Shown here: in pieces, positions 34,756 to 42,781 of the stretch
Layout: each line of letters opens with the position of its first letter
How positions within the stretch are numbered: the stretch's first letter is position 1
Source: CAVWNR01 sp963756525
GTDB taxonomy: Bacteria; Actinomycetota; Actinomycetes; Mycobacteriales; Jatrophihabitantaceae
NCBI GenBank assembly: GCA_963756525.1
Contig: CAVWNR010000006.1
Span: forward strand, 62,001-126,000
Length of the DNA stretch: 64,000 bases
Reading direction: 5' to 3'
Position numbers and translations under genes: made by a program
Notes under the pieces: generated by a model
What the model saw: only the letters and a program-made list of their open reading frames with translations
What the model was told of the DNA's origin: nothing
Databases searched by the model: none

Positions 34756-36843
34756 GCTGGAGCCGGCCCCAAGGTTGTTGCCGCCTCGCGGGGCCAGGGC
34801 GCCGCGAGGCGGCAACAAGTCCCTGGTCCGGGCTATCGAACGCGCAGCGTCAGCGTCGTCGAGAACCGTCGCTGTTCCGGGAGCGCTGGCCAGCACCGTC
34901 ACATGGTAGGTGCCCGCGCGACGGTAGGTGTGCGAGCCGCTGATCGAGTACAGCCCGTTCACCGAGATCGACGTCGCGGCGGTGCCGCGCACCGTCCCGA
35001 GCGACACGGTGCCGTCGCCCCAGTAGATCGTCGCGGTGATGCTGCTTGTGGCGAACCCGGGCGCGGCGAGCGAGGCCAGCTTGCCGCTGACGTGCAAGCC
35101 CATCACGCCCGGCCCGGCCGCGGCGACGTCGAGCCGCCACGGCACCTCCGGAGTCGGGTAGAAGTTGGTGCCGGAGAGCATCAGCCGCGCGCCCTGGGCG
35201 GCGAGCCGGGTCAGGAAGTTGTGGTAGGCGGGGCTGGTCAGGGTGCGCGTCACCTGTGGCGACCAGCCGACTTCCGCGGTGGCGAGCAGCCGCGGGAACA
35301 TCAGGTATTCGGCGTCGGCGATGGTCGGCACGGTCTCGCCCCACATCGCGGCCTCGACGCCGATGACGTTCTTGTCGGTGACGCCCGTGACGTAGGTTGC
35401 CGGATCCCAGTTGTAGAACTGGTCGACGTCGCACCCGGTCGGGCACGCCCAGGACAGGCCGAGCGTGGGCGGCACGCTCCCGGCGCTCCCCGCGACGTAC
35501 TTCTGGTCGAGGTAGGTGTGGTTGGCCGGCGCCATGACGATCTTCATGTTCTTGGCGACCGCCTCCCTGCCGGTCTCGGTTCCGGGCGCGGAGCCGGAGG
35601 CCGGGTTCCAGTACTCGGCCACCGTGCCCGGCGGGAGCATGGTGCCGGAGCCGGCGATGTCGGCCCAGCCCATCACGGTCTTGCCCAGCCCGTTGACGAT
35701 GCCGGCCTCGGTATTGATGAATGCCGCGTATCGAGCCTGCGAGAGGACGGTGGTCGGCACCTCGTCACCGCCCAGGTCGTAGTACGGGCCGGGCGACATC
35801 GCGATGAGCTGGCTGATGATCGCGGTGTAGATCGTCCAGGTGTCGTGGCTCTCCGGGCACATCGCGCTGTAGCCGACGTCCTCGCTGTAGTTCCACTGCG
35901 GGGGGTTGTGGATGCTGCAGTTGATGCTCGCCGGGTCGGCCAGCAGCGGGTTCGACGTGTCGTTGTACTCCGACATGATGATCGCGTTGTTGTGACCGGG
36001 GGAGTCGACCTCGGGCACCAGCGTCATGAAGTGCGCGGCCGCGTAGGCGACGACCTGCTTGTACTGCGCCTGCGTCCAGTAGCCGCCCGGGTCCATCGTG
36101 CGCCCGTCGGTGCCGACCGACCCCATGCCGCCGATCGTGGCCAGCCGCGGGAAGCCGTTGATCACGATGCGGAAGCCCTGGTCGTCGGAGAGGTGCAGGT
36201 GGAACACGTCGTCCTTGTACTCCGACGCCTGGTCGATGAGTTTCATGACCGCCGACGGCGGCTCGAAGTGGCGGGCGATGTCGAGCATCACGCCGCGGTA
36301 GCCGTAGCGCGGGTAGTCGACGATGTGCACGGCCGGCATCGTCCACGGCCCCGGTTCGTGGGTCGGGCTCGCGATCCAGACCGGCAGCAGTTGCAGGATG
36401 GTCTGCACCCCGTCGAAGAGACCGTGCGCCGTCGGCGCGGTGAGCCGCACGCCGGTGCGGGACACGTCGAGGACGTAGCCCTCCGCGCGCTGGCTCGCCG
36501 GGAGCCCGGCCGGCATGCCGATGCGCAGCATGACGTCGCCGCGCCCGCTCGACCCGCTGACGACGGGCAGCCGGAATCCGGTGGCCGGGCGCAGGTCGCG
36601 GGCCAGGTCCTCCGCCACCGTTCGCACGCCGGTCGTGCCGGCGACGATGTGCGAGCCGGCGGTGAGGTAGAACGTCCCGGACCCGACCGTGGTCGAGACC
36701 GGCTTGGGCACCACCTGCGGCGGTGCCGCCGCGCTTCGCGGCGCGGCCGCCGCGGTGGCCGGCGCGAACGAGACGACGGTGACGGCGGCCGCCACGCAGG
36801 CGAGCGCTGCGATCGACGAACGGGAGCTGAGGCGTCGAGCCAT
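34693..36843 (-). CDS. secreted beta-N-acetylhexosaminidase (GH20), 3' end frameshifted
   Basis: The enzyme (716 aa as open frame) releases terminal GlcNAc/GalNAc. It has a signal peptide (MARRLSSR...AAAAP), a GH20b domain, and a GH20 catalytic barrel with Asp-Glu in YDLGGDEVP, HLHLSDDQGFR and VPEVDSPGH. The ~80 residues after about 590 resemble a PKD-like beta-sandwich (YWGDGTVSLG, GSHTYRRAGTYHVTV). The last ~55 residues read through a hairpin and into the convergent gene. In the alternate frame the domain ends naturally as STTLTLRVR with TAG at 34833-34835, so an extra base near 34863 is inferred. Two DasR-like operators lie 65-100 bp upstream of ATG 36843. Confidence 0.88.
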   Translation of the reverse strand: MARRLSSRSSIAALACVAAAVTVVSFAPATAAAAPRSAAAPPQVVPKPVSTTVGSGTFYLTAGSHIVAGTTGVRTVAEDLARDLRPATGFRLPVVSGSSGRGDVMLRIGMPAGLPASQRAEGYVLDVSRTGVRLTAPTAHGLFDGVQTILQLLPVWIASPTHEPGPWTMPAVHIVDYPRYGYRGVMLDIARHFEPPSAVMKLIDQASEYKDDVFHLHLSDDQGFRIVINGFPRLATIGGMGSVGTDGRTMDPGGYWTQAQYKQVVAYAAAHFMTLVPEVDSPGHNNAIIMSEYNDTSNPLLADPASINCSIHNPPQWNYSEDVGYSAMCPESHDTWTIYTAIISQLIAMSPGPYYDLGGDEVPTTVLSQARYAAFINTEAGIVNGLGKTVMGWADIAGSGTMLPPGTVAEYWNPASGSAPGTETGREAVAKNMKIVMAPANHTYLDQKYVAGSAGSVPPTLGLSWACPTGCDVDQFYNWDPATYVTGVTDKNVIGVEAAMWGETVPTIADAEYLMFPRLLATAEVGWSPQVTRTLTSPAYHNFLTRLAAQGARLMLSGTNFYPTPEVPWRLDVAAAGPGVMGLHVSGKLASLAAPGFATSSITATIYWGDGTVSLGTVRGTAATSISVNGLYSISGSHTYRRAGTYHVTVLASAPGTATVLDDADAARSIARTRDLLPPRGALAPRGGNNLGAGSSSVDERLLDELSQVAADRQRR
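34775..34818. terminator. strong bidirectional hairpin between convergent genes
   Basis: A perfect 17-bp stem (34775-34791 with 34802-34818) encloses a 10-nt loop. It lies 20 bp beyond the serine-hydrolase stop and 15 bp beyond the inferred natural stop of the GH20 gene (34833), ideally placed to end both transcripts. There is no U tract. Confidence 0.75.
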
Positions 36844-36907
36844 CGGTCGACCTTTCCGCCGTCGCCGACTGGCGAGGGCGCCCCCCAACGCCGGCGCGGC
36901 TGCAGAG

Positions 36908-36943
36908 TTGGTCTAAACCAATACCTCAGTTGGTCTACACCAG
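36908..36943 (-). promoter_or_regulatory. tandem DasR-like operators (dre) before the GH20 gene
   Basis: TTGGTCTAAACCAA (36908-36921) and TTGGTCTACACCAG (36930-36943) match the actinobacterial DasR element built on TGGTCTAGACCA, spaced 22 bp. DasR is the GntR-type repressor released by GlcN-6-P. The gene just downstream encodes a GlcNAc-releasing hexosaminidase, which supports the assignment. Confidence 0.75.
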
Positions 36944-36980
36944 TTCAGCCGCGCCGGCAAGACCCGACCGGCGTGCCGCA

Positions 36981-38525
36981 TCAGCGCTGATGGACTACCT
37001 CTCCGCTGATCGGGTCGAGGTAGAGCGGCGCCCGCTTCGGGTGCCGGAAGTCGAACATCGCGTTCAGCGTGCCGGAAAGGGTGTCGAACGACTGGTCGCC
37101 GATCCGCCCGAGGGTCCAGTTGTCCTCGATGAAGCGGATGATCGAGCTCTGCGCCGTGAGCTGGCTGTCGACGAAGTTTTCCCGCGAGTACGGCGAGATC
37201 ACCAATACCGGAATGCGCGCGCCGTAGCCGCACCGGTCCAGGTAGGCACCGGGCTTGGGCGTCCCGCACATCGCTGGACCGGCGAGGACGTCGTTTGCCG
37301 GGTCGTCGGACGGGTTGACGATCGGCGGCATGACGTGGTCGTACCAGCCGTCGGACTCGTCCCAGGTGATGACGACCGCGGTCGAGCGCCAGGTCGGCAG
37401 CTGCTGCAGCCGGTTGATGGTGTCGACGAGGAAGTGTTGCTCGTCCAGCGGGTCCGAGTAGCCGGGGTGCCCCTGCTGGTAGCTCGGCGCCCGCAGGAAC
37501 GACACGGCCGGCATGTTGCCGTGCTCGGCGGCGTACCAGAAGTCGCTCAGGTCGTACTCGTGGTGCGCCTGGTCGCTGCGGCCGATCATTGCCGGCGAGC
37601 TCGGCGGCACGTGGTGCTCGTTGTTCGTCGACGGGTAGAACTGGAACGGCGCGTCCTCGCCGTTGAAGTAGTCGTTCTGCGGGACGCCGCCGATGTTGTT
37701 GTGCGTCGAGCCGCAGACCGCCTTGCCGTTCACGACTGCGGTCGGCTTGAAACCGCCGGTGAACCAGCCCCAGGTGACGCCCTTGGCGTTGAGCAGGTCG
37801 CCGATGTTGCGACCGGTCATCTGCAGCGTGGTGGGGTTGACCGCACCGGAGGCGTCGCAGTCGTCATGGGTGGGTGGCAGGTTGCCGATGAGCGTGCCGT
37901 TGACGACCGCGCTGGTCGGCGCGGACGCGACGGCGCCGTGCGTCTGCCCGGAGACCAGGTTGAGCGCCTGCGGGACCGACGGGCCGAACGTGTCGGCGAA
38001 GTTGTCGTCGCTCATCGCGAAGCGCTGGGCGTAGTTCCACAGCGCGGTGACGGTGTTGCCGTCGTAGTAGTCCATCGTCAGCGTCGGATCGCAGCCCGCA
38101 CCGGTCGGACCGACCGACTGGACGAACTTGTCCAGCAGCCCGCCGTCATAGGCTTTCTGCATCGGCACGTAGTTGTGGTTGTTGTCGCAGGTGATCTCCT
38201 GGCTGCGGTCGAGACGCTGCGGGTTGGCCAGATTCGGGTTGCTGGTCAGCAACACGGGCGTCAGGCCGTTGACCGCCGGCGTGTCCGGGGCGCCGTGGAA
38301 CGCTGGCTCCCCGGGCGGGTTGGCGGCGACCGGGTAGGTGCCGAAGTAGTTGTCGAACGAGTGGTTCTCTTGGTAGATCACGACGACGTGCTGGATCGGC
38401 GTCGTCGTGCGCGACGGGCCAGGGTGGCCGGACGCGGCGGCCGGCACCGCCAGCGCGGCGACTGTCCCTGCGACGGCCGCGGCGACGACAGCGCTGCGCT
38501 TGCCCAGCTTGGTTCGAAGCGACAT
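36981..38525 (-). CDS. secreted phosphoesterase (phospholipase C / acid phosphatase family, PF04185)
   Basis: The 514-aa protein has a signal peptide (MSLRTKLGKRSAVVAAAVAG...AAASGH), then the family opening HVVVIYQENHSFDNYFGTYP (metal-binding ENxSFDxxFG). VVITWDESDGWYDHVMPPI and RIPVLVISPYSREN follow, matching bacterial phospholipase C and AcpA acid phosphatases. ATG 38525 follows GGGAGGAG. It may supply phosphate from phospholipids or other esters outside the cell. The substrate is not determined. It precedes the GH20 gene on the same strand, 137 bp away, but the operators suggest the GH20 gene has its own promoter. Confidence 0.85.
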   Translation of the reverse strand: MSLRTKLGKRSAVVAAAVAGTVAALAVPAAASGHPGPSRTTTPIQHVVVIYQENHSFDNYFGTYPVAANPPGEPAFHGAPDTPAVNGLTPVLLTSNPNLANPQRLDRSQEITCDNNHNYVPMQKAYDGGLLDKFVQSVGPTGAGCDPTLTMDYYDGNTVTALWNYAQRFAMSDDNFADTFGPSVPQALNLVSGQTHGAVASAPTSAVVNGTLIGNLPPTHDDCDASGAVNPTTLQMTGRNIGDLLNAKGVTWGWFTGGFKPTAVVNGKAVCGSTHNNIGGVPQNDYFNGEDAPFQFYPSTNNEHHVPPSSPAMIGRSDQAHHEYDLSDFWYAAEHGNMPAVSFLRAPSYQQGHPGYSDPLDEQHFLVDTINRLQQLPTWRSTAVVITWDESDGWYDHVMPPIVNPSDDPANDVLAGPAMCGTPKPGAYLDRCGYGARIPVLVISPYSRENFVDSQLTAQSSIIRFIEDNWTLGRIGDQSFDTLSGTLNAMFDFRHPKRAPLYLDPISGEVVHQR

Positions 38526-38772
38526 CTCGAGGGCTCCTCCCGGACGAGGTCTCGGTCGACGGAGGGATCCGGCGACGCCTCGAGCCCGGTCTCGGCGCGA
38601 TACGGCCACCGGCCGAGGTGGTCGCCGGATACGCGCGGGCCATGGTCGTCGGGCCCCCGGGTGGAGGCAACGGCAAGACCCGCCGAATGTGGCGGCGGCG
38701 GCCCCGGCGACGGTCGTAAAGTATCGGCGTTTCGTTACCGTCCAGCGGCGGTCGCGCGGCTACGGTGAGTGT

Positions 38773-39435
38773 GTGCGTCGATCGGGGTGGCTGGCCGGCA
38801 GCGTGATCGCCTGTCTGGGTATTGCGGCGCTGAGTGCGTGTTCGTCATCAGCGGCGCCCAAGGCCGCGGTGACCCAGACGGTGACCGCCAGCCCGACGCC
38901 GGCGAAGACGACGAGCACGCCGCCGCGGCCGCCGACGAGCACGGCGCCCAAGCTGGTCACCAAACTGCCCGGTGACTGCGGGCTGCTCGACCAGTACGAC
39001 GTGCAGCAGGCCGCCGGCGTCGCGATCCCGGGTGCGACGGCCTTCGTCGTCGGCGTCCCAGAGAAGGACATCGGGCGGATCGGCTACATCAATTGCCGCT
39101 ACGGCCTCCCGACGCCGCCCACGGGAGCGACCCCGAAGATCGAGATCGGGGTGAGCCTCTACGACTCGGTCGCTCAGGCCCAGACCCGCTACACCGGCAC
39201 CATCGCCGACTACGTCGACCACGGCGCGTCCCAGCAGCCGACGACGGTCAGCGGGCATCCGGCGGTGATCCTCATCGGCGCGAACGCGCCCGGCTACACC
39301 ATCCCGCTGCTGGTCGTGGCCGCCGACCAGCGCACCGTCGCGGTCAGCATCGGGCCGGGGCTCGTCGCCTCCGCCAAGCTGCCGAGCGCGCTCGCCAAGG
39401 TGGCCGCGCTGGCGCTGCAGCGCACCGCAAGCTGA
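38773..39435 (+). CDS. DUF3558-like lipoprotein
   Basis: The 220-aa protein has a lipoprotein signal (RRSGWLAGSVIACLG...) with lipobox LSAC, a Thr/Pro-rich linker, and a C-terminal domain starting GDCGLLDQYDVQQAAG that resembles DUF3558 lipoproteins of mycobacteria and relatives. It includes INCRYG and a VSLYDSVAQAQTRYTGTI helix. GTG 38773 has no strong ribosome-binding site. DUF3558 members are surface lipoproteins of unknown function. Confidence 0.7.
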   Translation: MRRSGWLAGSVIACLGIAALSACSSSAAPKAAVTQTVTASPTPAKTTSTPPRPPTSTAPKLVTKLPGDCGLLDQYDVQQAAGVAIPGATAFVVGVPEKDIGRIGYINCRYGLPTPPTGATPKIEIGVSLYDSVAQAQTRYTGTIADYVDHGASQQPTTVSGHPAVILIGANAPGYTIPLLVVAADQRTVAVSIGPGLVASAKLPSALAKVAALALQRTAS

Positions 39436-39441
39436 GCGAGA

Positions 39442-39482
39442 TCACGAACTGCGACCTCACGAACTGCGACCTCACGAACTGC
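39442..39482. repeat. 15-bp tandem repeat, ~2.7 copies, at a convergent gene end
   Basis: tcacgaactgcgacc is present at 39442-39456 and 39457-39471, followed by tcacgaactgc at 39472. The third copy supplies the stop of the minus-strand gene 39472-40002, and each copy repeats the same TGA on that strand. Confidence 0.85.
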
Positions 39483-40002
39483 CCCGGACGACCCGCCGGG
39501 CGGTGACCGTTCCGTTCGTGTCCGGACCGGCGATGATCACCGCGGTGCCCGGCGGGAACGCCGCCTGCTGGGCCGGCGCCTTCGCCGTGCCGAACTTGGT
39601 CTGCGGGGTAATCCGCACCGTGACCGTGGCGCCGGCGCGAGTACGCAGCGTCCAACTGCTGCCGCTCTCGCTGACAATGGTGCCCGCCGTCCGGTGAGTC
39701 GCCGGGCGGGACGGGCTGCGGCTTGCCGACGCTCCGCCGGTCGGGGCGGCAGGGCTCGCGGCCGGCGTCCCGGCTCCGGAGACCGCGGTGTTCCCACCGA
39801 GGGCGACCCCGGCACCCGCGCCGGCCCCCGCCAGGACGACCGCGATGCCCGCGCCGAGGATGAGCGCGCGGCGCCTGCGCGGCGGTCGCGGTGGTGGGAG
39901 CGTCTCGGGCGGCGACTCGGGCGGCGACTCGGGCGGCGGCGGCGTGAGCGGGGGCTCTTGGGCGGCCCACGGCGGCGGCTGGTGGGGCGGCGGCTCCGTC
40001 AT
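39472..40002 (-). CDS. proline-rich single-TM protein with DUF5666-like extracytoplasmic domain
   Basis: The 176-aa protein has a ~42-residue cytoplasmic Pro/Glu-rich tail, a basic stop (PPRRRRAL), a TM helix (ILGAGIAVVLAGAGAGAGVAL), a Ser/Ala/Thr/Pro linker and a ~70-residue beta-rich domain (AGTIVSESGSSWTLRTRAGATVTVRIT...) of the DUF5666 type. ATG 40002. These membrane-anchored proteins are common in actinobacteria but have no assigned function. Confidence 0.7.
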   Translation of the reverse strand: MTEPPPHQPPPWAAQEPPLTPPPPESPPESPPETLPPPRPPRRRRALILGAGIAVVLAGAGAGAGVALGGNTAVSGAGTPAASPAAPTGGASASRSPSRPATHRTAGTIVSESGSSWTLRTRAGATVTVRITPQTKFGTAKAPAQQAAFPPGTAVIIAGPDTNGTVTARRVVRGSS

Positions 40003-40093
40003 GTCGCCTACCGTCGCGCCGCGCCGTCAGTGTTCGGCGCGGTCCTCGTTCGAATCGTGTCAACCCCGTTGCGCCGATCGCGACTGAGCCGGC

Positions 40094-42253
40094 CTAGCTG
40101 ACCAACTTGTGGGCCGCGCTCTCGATGCCGTCCTCGCTGAGCAGCACCGTGTAGGCGGCGTCGCCCAGCGGCACGAAGCAGTCGGCGCTGGCCACCCGGG
40201 TGATCCGCCCGTCGAAGCCGTGCTCGACCAGTGCCGTGATCACGCCCTCGCCGACCCCGCCGCCGGCGCGCGTCTCGTCCGCGACGAGCACGCGCCCGGT
40301 GGCGGCGGACTCGCGCAGCATGTCCTCGACCGGCAGGGGCGCGATCCAGCGCAGGTCGACCACGCGCGCGTCGATGCCCGATGCCGCTAGGCGCCCGGCG
40401 ACGCGCAGGCTCATCCGCACGCCGTTGCCGAACGTCAGGACGGTCAGATCGCCGCCGTCGCCGTACGTGCGGGCGCGGCCGATCGGCGCGGTCGACGTCG
40501 GGTCGTATGCAGCCAGCCAGCCGCGGTCACCCGGCTGGTACAGATCGCGCTCGTGGTACAGCGCGATCGGCTCGAGGTAGACGCTCACCTGGCCGTGCGC
40601 CACGGCCGCGGCCAGGCACGAGCGCAGCATCGGCGCCGCGTCGTCCGGCCGGGACGGCACGGCGACGACCAGGCCGGGGATGTCGCGCAGGACCGCAACG
40701 GCGTCGTCGTTGTGGAAGTGCCCGCCGAACCCCTTCTGGTAGGCCAGCCCGGCGATGCGCACCACCATCGGATTGCTGAACGCGCCGTCGGAGAAGAAGC
40801 GCAAGCTCGCCGCCTCGCCGCGCAACTGGTCCTCGGCGTTGTGCAGGTAGGCGAGGTACTGGATCTCGGGCACCGGCAGCAGGCCGCTCACCCCGAAGCC
40901 GAGCCCGAGGCCCAGGATCGCCTGCTCGTCCAGCAGCGTGTCGAAGGCCCGCGCGGAGCGGAAGCGCTGCTGCAATCCGCGGGTGACGCCGTACACGCCG
41001 CCCTTGCGCCCGACGTCCTCGCCGAAGACGAACATCTGCGGGCGGGCCGCCATCGCGTCGACGAGCGCGGCGTTGATCGACTGGGCGAGCGTCAGCGGGC
41101 CGGCCCGTTCGGGCAGCCGATCGCCGAACGCCCGGGCCCGCTCGGTGTCGTCGGCGACGCGCGCGGCCTCGGCGTCGATCGCGGCCGGGTCGCGCGGCGC
41201 CAGCGGGGCGGCCACCGTCGCGGCCGAAGTCAGTGTCGGCCCGCCGAGCAGCTCGTCGCAGATGTCGACGACCGTGCGGCCGATCTCGTCGTAGCGTGCG
41301 GCGAGATCGGGTGCGTCGATGTGCCGGGCGAGGGCGAGCAGCGGGTCGCGCTCGAGGTCGGCGGCGATCGCCCGCGTGGTGCGGTAGCCGCTCTCGACGT
41401 CGGTCCCGGCGTGGCCGAGGTAACGAACCGTGCGCAGGTGCAGCAGCGCCGGCCGCCGCTGGGTGCGGGCGGTGCCGACCGCATCGCGGACCGCGAGCTG
41501 GACGTGCTCCGGGTCGTCACCGTCGACGGCGAGGTAGCGGATGCCGGGCCGGCGCGCCGCCTCGGCCACCCAGCCGGCGGGGGTGGCGACGGAGATGCCG
41601 AGCCCGTTGTCCTCGCATACCAGCAGCAACGGCAGCGCGAGCCCCATCTGCACGCAGTACCCGACGGTGTTGAGCGCGCCGGCGGCCGTGGAGTGGTTCA
41701 GGCTGGCGTCGCCGAAGCTGGTCACCGCCACCGCGTCCGACGGCCAGCGGGTGGTCAGGCCCAGCCGGCGTGCCCGGTCGATCGCGAACGCCACGCCCAC
41801 CGCTCGCGGCAGGTGAGACGCGATCGTGGACGTCTGGGGGATCACCGCGAGATCGGCGTGGCCGAAGACCTTGTGCCGCCCGCCCGACGCCGGGTCGGCG
41901 ACCGCCGCGAGCATGCCGAGCAGCACGTCGCGCAGACCGTCGGCGAGCTTACGCCCGGCCTGCACCGAGCGGGCCAGGTAGAACGCGCCGGACCGGTAGT
42001 GCAGCAGGGCGGGGTCGGTGGGGCGCAGCGCCGCCGCGACGAACGCATTGGACTCGTGCCCGGCCGAGCCGATGATGTAGAAGCCCTGGCCCCGTTCGCG
42101 CATCCGTCGGGCGTGCAGGTCGAGGTGCCGGCTGCCGGCCATGGCGTCGAAGAGGCTCAGCAACTCGTCGGACGCCGAGCCGGCGCCGGTGCCGTCCAGC
42201 TCGGCCAATGCGGCGCGGAGGTGCGCATCCAGGTCCTCGTGCGGGGAACTCAC
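40094..42253 (-). CDS. 2-oxoacid dehydrogenase E1 component, alpha and beta fused
   Basis: The 719-aa TPP enzyme joins an alpha-type half (residues ~1-365; GSAGHESNAFVAAAL, the TPP motif GDASLNHSTAAGALNTVGY with its final CEDN) to a beta-type half (~385-719; MFVFGEDVGRKGGVYGVTRG, EIQYLAYLHNAEDQLR, DLRWIAPL). The layout resembles fused branched-chain or acetoin-type dehydrogenase E1. GTG 42253. No E2 or E3 gene is in the window, so it must use partners elsewhere. It is divergent from a MarR/MFS pair across a 78-bp region with a perfect palindrome. Confidence 0.88.
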   Translation of the reverse strand: MSSPHEDLDAHLRAALAELDGTGAGSASDELLSLFDAMAGSRHLDLHARRMRERGQGFYIIGSAGHESNAFVAAALRPTDPALLHYRSGAFYLARSVQAGRKLADGLRDVLLGMLAAVADPASGGRHKVFGHADLAVIPQTSTIASHLPRAVGVAFAIDRARRLGLTTRWPSDAVAVTSFGDASLNHSTAAGALNTVGYCVQMGLALPLLLVCEDNGLGISVATPAGWVAEAARRPGIRYLAVDGDDPEHVQLAVRDAVGTARTQRRPALLHLRTVRYLGHAGTDVESGYRTTRAIAADLERDPLLALARHIDAPDLAARYDEIGRTVVDICDELLGGPTLTSAATVAAPLAPRDPAAIDAEAARVADDTERARAFGDRLPERAGPLTLAQSINAALVDAMAARPQMFVFGEDVGRKGGVYGVTRGLQQRFRSARAFDTLLDEQAILGLGLGFGVSGLLPVPEIQYLAYLHNAEDQLRGEAASLRFFSDGAFSNPMVVRIAGLAYQKGFGGHFHNDDAVAVLRDIPGLVVAVPSRPDDAAPMLRSCLAAAVAHGQVSVYLEPIALYHERDLYQPGDRGWLAAYDPTSTAPIGRARTYGDGGDLTVLTFGNGVRMSLRVAGRLAASGIDARVVDLRWIAPLPVEDMLRESAATGRVLVADETRAGGGVGEGVITALVEHGFDGRITRVASADCFVPLGDAAYTVLLSEDGIESAAHKLVS

Positions 42254-42300
42254 AGCCGCCTATCATGCCCTGCGCCGATGTGAGCGACTGTACATCGCCA

Positions 42301-42325
42301 AGTTATATAACTGCGCTATAGAATT
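42301..42325. promoter_or_regulatory. palindromic operator and promoter of the marR-MFS pair
   Basis: AGTTATATAACT (42301-42312) is a perfect 12-bp palindrome in otherwise GC-rich DNA, followed by TATAGAAT at 42318-42325 as a -10-like element 6 nt before the GTG at 42332, so a leaderless message is plausible. MarR proteins bind such short palindromes, and the site could also affect the divergent E1 gene. Confidence 0.6.
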
Positions 42326-42331
42326 CCTCAC

Positions 42332-42781
42332 GTGACATCGTCCGAAACCGACATCGACCGGCTCGCGGTCGCGGAAAGCCTGGAGCGGTTCATCCTGTGG
42401 GCGCGGCGCAAGGCGCCGGTGCAGATGAGCTCGACCCGGGTGACCACCCTCGACACCCTGGAATACGCCGGACCGCTGCGGATCTCCGAGCTGGCCGAGC
42501 GGGAGGGGGTCAGCCAGCCCGGGATGACCACCTTGATCAACAAGCTGGCCGAGGATGGCTACGCCGAGCGCTTCCCCGACCCGACCGACGGCCGGGCGAC
42601 GCTCGTGCGGATCACACCCGCGGGGCGCCAGATCCTGGCCGAGCGGCACGCCGCTCGCGCCGCCGCCCTGCTGGTCGACATCGACGCGCTGCCCGTCGAG
42701 CACCGTGCCGCACTCGCCGCGGCCGTCGACGCCTTGCGAACCTTGACGACGACCCGATCCCCGGAGAAGAAGCCGCAGTGA
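42332..42781 (+). CDS. MarR-family transcriptional regulator
   Basis: The 149-aa protein has dimerisation helices at both ends and a winged helix centred on LRISELAEREGVSQPGMTTL with wing DPTDGRATLVRIT. Its stop overlaps the start of an MFS exporter gene (GTGA at 42778-42781), the standard arrangement for a MarR repressor controlling an efflux pump. The upstream 12-bp palindrome is its likely operator. The ligand is unknown. Confidence 0.88.
   Translation: MTSSETDIDRLAVAESLERFILWARRKAPVQMSSTRVTTLDTLEYAGPLRISELAEREGVSQPGMTTLINKLAEDGYAERFPDPTDGRATLVRITPAGRQILAERHAARAAALLVDIDALPVEHRAALAAAVDALRTLTTTRSPEKKPQ

Noticed and set aside
31956..34943. 995-aa plus-strand frame across the MFS and serine-hydrolase genes
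   Set aside because: An Arg-rich +1 shadow of two well-supported genes.
36930..38768. 612-aa plus-strand frame opposite the phosphoesterase gene
   Set aside because: Antisense shadow created by GC bias; the minus-strand protein has a signal peptide and family motifs.
39442..39482. Short direct repeats considered as a CRISPR array
   Set aside because: The repeats are only 15 bp and directly abutting, with no spacers.
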